DNA of 64,000 nt from Silene conica (lineage: Eukaryota; Streptophyta; Magnoliopsida; Caryophyllales; Caryophyllaceae): positions 71,873,237 through 71,937,236 of the forward strand of contig CM055316.2 in the NCBI GenBank assembly GCA_029255685.2, given 5' to 3'. Numbering within the stretch: position 1 is the stretch's first letter; the number at the start of each line of letters is the position of its first letter. The translations under genes were made by a program, and so were the position numbers. The notes under the pieces are model-generated. The model ran no database searches and was not told the DNA's origin. It worked only from the letters and a program-made list of their open reading frames with translations. Positions 59,381 to 64,000 of this stretch are shown here, one piece after another.

Positions 59381-62300
59381 ATGAAGAGATTAGAAAGAAA
59401 ATGGATGTATGAAAGGTTGGATTCTAGGAAAAAAATAAGGCAGGATTTCGTAATTGGTGTTAATGAATTCATTAACTATGTTAAGCAACAAGACGAATAC
59501 GTTAGGAATAGAGAAATTAGGTGTCCATGTTCTAAGTGTAAGAATACAAAGTATTTAGTTGAGCAAGATGTACGGAAACACCTTGGTTTGAGAGGGTTTT
59601 GTGATAACTACTACGATTGGGTGTGTCACGGAGAGAAATTCTCCGTTGAGGAAGAGGGAGGATCATCAATGCACTCCGACAATCCTTATAGAGATATGGT
59701 GGAAGATGCGTTACGCGATAGCATTGATCAAATTAGGGAAGATGCTCTAAACGCCGAGGTAGTCGATGAATCTCCAAATCCTAATGTATTAGCTTTCTTC
59801 CAAATGCTAAAACATGCCGAACAACCTCTTTATGTAGGAAGTCGTATGACATTGCTACAGTCGGCTTCAAGGTTGATCACTTTAAAATGTGAATTCAACT
59901 TAGCTGAAAAATGTGTAGATGGTTTTGCGTCATATATCGGAGATATGATTCCTGAAAATAATCTTATGACGCGTAACTTCTACGAAACCAAAAAAGTTCT
60001 TAAAGCTCTTCAACTTCCCCATCAGAAGATAGATGCCTGCTCGGTAGGATGTATGCTTTTCTGGATGGACGACGCTCACCTTGATAAGTGTAGAAAATGT
60101 GGTACGAATAGGTACAAATTAGAGAAAAATGCAAATGGCAAAAGAGTTCCCGAAAAGTTCTTAACTTATTTTCCATTAGGACCACGGTTGCAACGTTTTT
60201 ATGCCACAAAGCACATCGCGGGCGAAATGCGTTGGCATTATGAAAACCCTCGTGTTAGTGGAACAATGTCTCATCCAAGTGACGGGGAGGCTTGGAAACA
60301 GTTTGACCGGCTGCATCCTGATTTTGCATCTGAGCCTAGGAATGTCCGTCTTGGACTTTGCACTGATGGTTTCGCACCGTTTAGTCAATTCGGGAAGCAA
60401 TATTCATGTTGGCCGGTGATACTTACTCCATACAATTTACCACCCTGGCTCTGTATGAAAAGACAGTTTATGCTCTTAACATTACTTATTCCCGGTCCCC
60501 ACAATCCAAAGAAAAACCTTGATGTCTATTTGCAGCCTCTTATTCACGAGTTGAAGCAATTATGGGAGACGGGGATCTTAACCTATGACGTTTCCCTGAA
60601 GCAAAACTTTGATCTTAGAGCCGCACTCCTATGGACGATAAACGACTTTCCTGCATATGGCATGTTATCTGGTTGGACAACCCAAGGTGAGCATGCATGT
60701 CCATATTGTATGAAAAATGAGACTAAGTCAATTTGGCTACAACATGGGAAAAAATGGAGTTGGTTTGATTGTCATCGACAGTTTTTAGACAGGAATCATG
60801 TTTTTCGTAACGATAAGGTGCATTTTAGAAAAGGGAAAGTTGAGCACGATGTTGCTGCGAAGAGGTTAACAGGCAATGACGTATGGGATTGTGTCAAACA
60901 TCTACCGAAAATTGTGGATGGATCTGAACGTGATCTGAATTTGCTTAAAGGGAAACGGATTGGGTGGTGGAAACAAAGCATCTTTTGGGAGCTTCCCTAT
61001 TGGAGCACGCTACTAATTCGACATAACCTTGATGTCATGCATATTGAGAAAAATTTCTTCGAGCAAATAATTAACACCGTCATGGACGTGAAAGGAAAAA
61101 CGAAATTAAACTCAAATGCAGAGAAAGACATGTTACTTCTTTGTTCGAGTAGAAGAAAAGGGGATTCGGTCGTTTTGAAAAAGGAACAAAAGAAGGTCCT
61201 ATGTGAATGGGTATACAAACTGAAGTTTCCCGACGGTTATGCTTCAGATTTGAGAAGGTGTGTCGATATGAATGAATTGAAGATACACGGTTTGAAAAGT
61301 CATGATTGTCACGTCTTCATGGAGCGATTACTCCCAGTTGCTTTGAGACATCTTCTTCCAAAAAATGAGTGGAATGCCATAACTGAAATTAGTCAGTTTT
61401 TCAGAGATTTGTGTACTTCATCAGTACAGATTGAAAAAATTACAAGTCTCGAAAATAACATTGCGGAGATTATCTGCAAATTAGAGAAAATCCTTCCACC
61501 TTCTTTTTTCAACTCAATGGAACACCTACCTATTCATTTGCCCTATGAAGTAAAAGTGGGTGGTCCTGTGCAATATAGGTGGATGTATCCTTTCGAGAGG
61601 TAATATCATCCTTATTCAATTCTTTATATTACATAATACATATTTTTCATCATATTTTTCATTCTAAATTCATTTGTTTGTAGGTTTTTGAATCATTTGA
61701 AAAAGAAAATCAAAAATAAAGCTCATGTTGAAGGGTCTATATGTAATGCATATTTAATTGAGGAAATAGCAAATTTCTGTTCCCTATACTTTGAAGATCA
61801 TATAGACACCAAGGCAAAGGACCTTGACGTTGGTTCAAAAAAGCCGACACAATCTAACTTGCCTGAGATATTTCAAGATCATGATGGCACAACTTCTGGA
61901 AAATGTCGTGAAAGGTTTTTAGAGGACAACGAATATGAGCGTGCACACCTCTACGTTTTATCGAACTGCGATTCTGATGAATTGAAACGAAACGAAGTGT
62001 AAGTGGTGAATCTAAATTCTTATACTTGAATTCATAATTATTAGTTGTTCAAAAATTAATAATTCCCCTAATTTGAATATAGGTTGTTTGAAAATTTGAT
62101 CATGAGAGAACATCCTGAATGTGTCGTAGGCAATGATGTTTGGGAAAAATATGAAACAAGATTTCCCAGATGGTTTAGATCTCAGGTTACTAATATAGAA
62201 GATCCAGTTCTAATTGCCTTAGCAAATGGTCCCTCAAGAAGAGTCAGAACATGGAAACGCTATTCCATCAATGGCTACAAATTTCGAGCTTTCATTCAAG

Positions 62301-62956
62301 GAAAAGATTTGGAAAAGTGCACAATTAACAATGGAGTTTGTGTGAGTTCCACTGAAGGAGCTGACTACTATGGGACCCTTGACGAAATTGTTGAAATGAC
62401 TTATACAGGCCCACAAAGCACTTACAAAGTCATTTTGTTCAAATGTAGTTGGCTAGATAACTCCGAAAGAGGCATGCAAGTGCATAAGGAATATAAGCTT
62501 GTGGATGTTAACCGGAGTAGAAAATTTGCAAAGTACGACCCATTTGTGTTGGCATATCAAGTGGAACAAGTCTACTATAGTCCTTATCCAGGTATAAAAA
62601 GGGATCAAAGTCAATGGTCAGCGGTATTCAAAACCAAGGCTAGATCACATGTCGATGCCCCCGTTGATGAATCTTTCTTTCAAGAAAATGTTACTAATGG
62701 TGAAACAATACTGTCACCAATTGAAGTAGAAGAAGAAGATGAAGATGAAATTGTGGAGGAACCAGAATACATTCAAATTGTGACAGTGAGGCAACATGAG
62801 GATGAGGACGAGGACGAGGACGAGGTTGAGTATGAGGATGAGTATGAGGATGAGTATGAGGATGAGAATGAGGATGAAGATGAAGATATTATAGATTCTC
62901 TTTGTAAGGATGTAGGAATAAATTGTTCAAGTGGTGATGATGAAGATGATGATTAG
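59381..62956 (+). CDS. CACTA 2 TNP2-type transposase, apparently intact
   Basis: Three exons, 59381-61599, 61684-61998 and 62083-62956, join in frame to 1135 residues. I start at the ATG giving MKRLERKWMYERLDSRKKIR, the transposase-associated N-terminal domain, with CPCSKCKN. The Transposase_21 core shows LCTDGFAPFSQFG, AYGMLSGWTTQGEHACPYC and HNLDVMHIEKNFFEQIINTV. A DUF4218-like region follows (ILPPSFFNSMEHLPIHLPYE, YPFER|FLNHLKK), then a DUF4216-like part (DYYGTLDEIVEMTY, FKCSWLD, QVYYSPYP). The C-terminus is highly acidic (runs of DED and YEDE). The protein excises and inserts the element as a DDE-type transposase. No stop or frameshift is seen, unlike CACTA 1. Confidence 0.88.
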
Positions 62957-63117
62957 GACTACTATCTATTAGATTCGATAATCTTGTATTTGTTGAAATT
63001 ATTGTAGATGCCGTATGGCTTAATGTCAATGAAATTATCTTATTAATCTTATTATTCAAGTTTTTAATTACGTAAAGCATTTCTTTCTAATTGTTGCTAT
63101 ATTAGTTTGATAATAAT

Positions 63118-64000
63118 ATGCCGGGCGGAAGACGACGAGGTGGTGGTAGTCGTCAGCCTGAGGGAGGACGATCGGGAGCTAATCATGATGAGGACGAGAT
63201 TGTACCTGAGACTCAGCCGCCTACACATCGAATACACCTCGATCCGACTGATTACGAAGGCGCCAAGTGGTAAGTATCTTATTTGTTTACGGTAATTGAT
63301 TATATATACGTATATATTGATTATAATATGATTACTTGTTGACTATTTTATTTTCACATTTAACTCTTTTTCAGGTTCAGTGACAAAGACGTTTCTACTC
63401 TTATAACACAGACCATTATTTGCAACTACAAGGAGTATGCGCCCAACTGGTCAGAAGCGTCGGATTACATTAAGGAAGAGTGGTGGAATTGGTTTGAGGT
63501 ATTTATTAACTGTTTACTACCTATTTCCGTTTTATTATTTATTACCTATTTATTGTTTCATATTTATTTAACTATTTTTTTTCTTGAAACAGAAAAAAGT
63601 TACCTTTCACCCTCGTGATAGAGCAGCGGTTAGGTCGGCGTGGGAAGACATGATGAAAGACCGCCTTCGCAAAAGAATCCACTACGCTATGCAGAAACCA
63701 GCGGAGAAAAGGCCGCAGTGGATACCGGCGGATATTTTTGAAGAACTGAAGAGTAGAAAGGACAATCCAAAATTCCAAGAGAAATCCGACAAAAACAAGA
63801 CCAACCGGATGTCGGGAAGTACCGAAAAGGGCAAGGCCTTAGGTACTCACATTATGGGTCGTAAAAACACCCTACAGATGATGGATGAAATGGTAATTGT
63901 TTAGTTTTTACTTCACTTTTTCTTGTCTTCAATAATTTTCACCCTTTGATAATCTTGAATGTTTTTTTCAACAACTGTGGTTGGATTTAAATTGCAGGCT
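63118..64000 (+). CDS. CACTA 2 second gene, Transposase_24-like, 5' part
   Basis: Exons 63118-63269, 63375-63498, 63593-63892 and one starting at 63998, cut by the window end. The N-terminus MPGGRRRGGGSRQPEGGRSG is basic and disordered. It is followed by WFSDKDVSTLITQTIICNYK, WSEASDYIKEEWWNWFE, KKVTFHPRDRAAVRSAWEDM and MGRKNTLQMMDEM. This is the layout of the plant Transposase_24 (TNP1/Ptta-like) DNA-binding partner protein. The equivalent gene in CACTA 1 continues into a ULP1-like domain; whether this one does lies outside the window. Confidence 0.75.

Larger units (their letters stand above)
57739..64000 (+). mobile_element. Second CACTA transposon, 5' part, runs off the window
   Basis: It begins CACTACAAAAAAATACAG and continues with subterminal repeats TTTGCGACGGAAATTCCGTC/GCAAA. 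It is followed by a GC-rich stretch, a long hairpin, a GTT microsatellite, a TNP2-type transposase gene and the start of a second gene. The right terminus is beyond base 64000. The terminal and subterminal sequences differ entirely from CACTA 1, so it is a different family. Confidence 0.88.

Overview
This is a nuclear genomic window from a flowering plant. Genes are split by GT-AG introns, the background is AT-rich, and plant-specific families (PGR5, acyl-activating enzyme with a peroxisomal tail) sit among plant transposons (CACTA, hAT, MULE, PIF/Harbinger, Stowaway, Helitron, Cassandra, LINE). Frequent 'tacggagta' motifs suggest Caryophyllales, but that is only an impression.

The left half (1-30 kb) is gene-bearing. 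In order: a decayed LINE end; a duplicated promoter/first-exon block and the four-exon RPL23 (uL14) gene (+); PGR5 (-); a 5'-truncated LINE; a TMEM45/DUF716 membrane protein (+); a nine-exon ARPC2 gene for the ARP2/3 actin-nucleating complex (-), which a spurious 142-codon ORF on the other strand would hide; a small acidic protein with a C-terminal CaaX box (+); a small plant protein with a KVRFNLDV motif (-); an hnRNP-A/B-like two-RRM glycine-rich protein (+); and cyanase CYN (+). I built the exon structures by eye from splice sites and reading-frame continuity. In each gene the exons join in one open frame.

The middle (30-43 kb) is dense in repeats: a PIF/Harbinger-like element and a nested pair of its relatives, a solo Copia-type LTR, a Cassandra-like LTR with a 5S-rRNA-like segment, and a two-exon peroxisomal acyl-activating enzyme (-). 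The 5.2-kb intron of that gene holds a MULE, two Stowaway-like MITEs and a segmental duplication.

The right third (44-64 kb) is two large CACTA (En/Spm) transposons. The first is complete (44346-55982): a frameshifted TNP2-type transposase, then a second gene joining a Transposase_24 region to a ULP1-like cysteine protease domain, with subterminal repeats at both ends. A LINE RNase H domain sits inside an intron of its second gene. The second CACTA starts at 57739 and runs off the window. Its transposase is intact and is preceded by a ~210-bp near-perfect hairpin. A Helitron 3' end lies between the two.

The host genes are unrelated housekeeping, chloroplast, cytoskeletal and metabolic genes. 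I found no operon-like logic, CRISPR array, tRNA gene or certain new system. The most noteworthy signals are structural: the RPL23 promoter/exon-1 duplication, the CACTA leader hairpin, the MULE with a paralogous empty site, and MITEs in UTRs, introns and a promoter.
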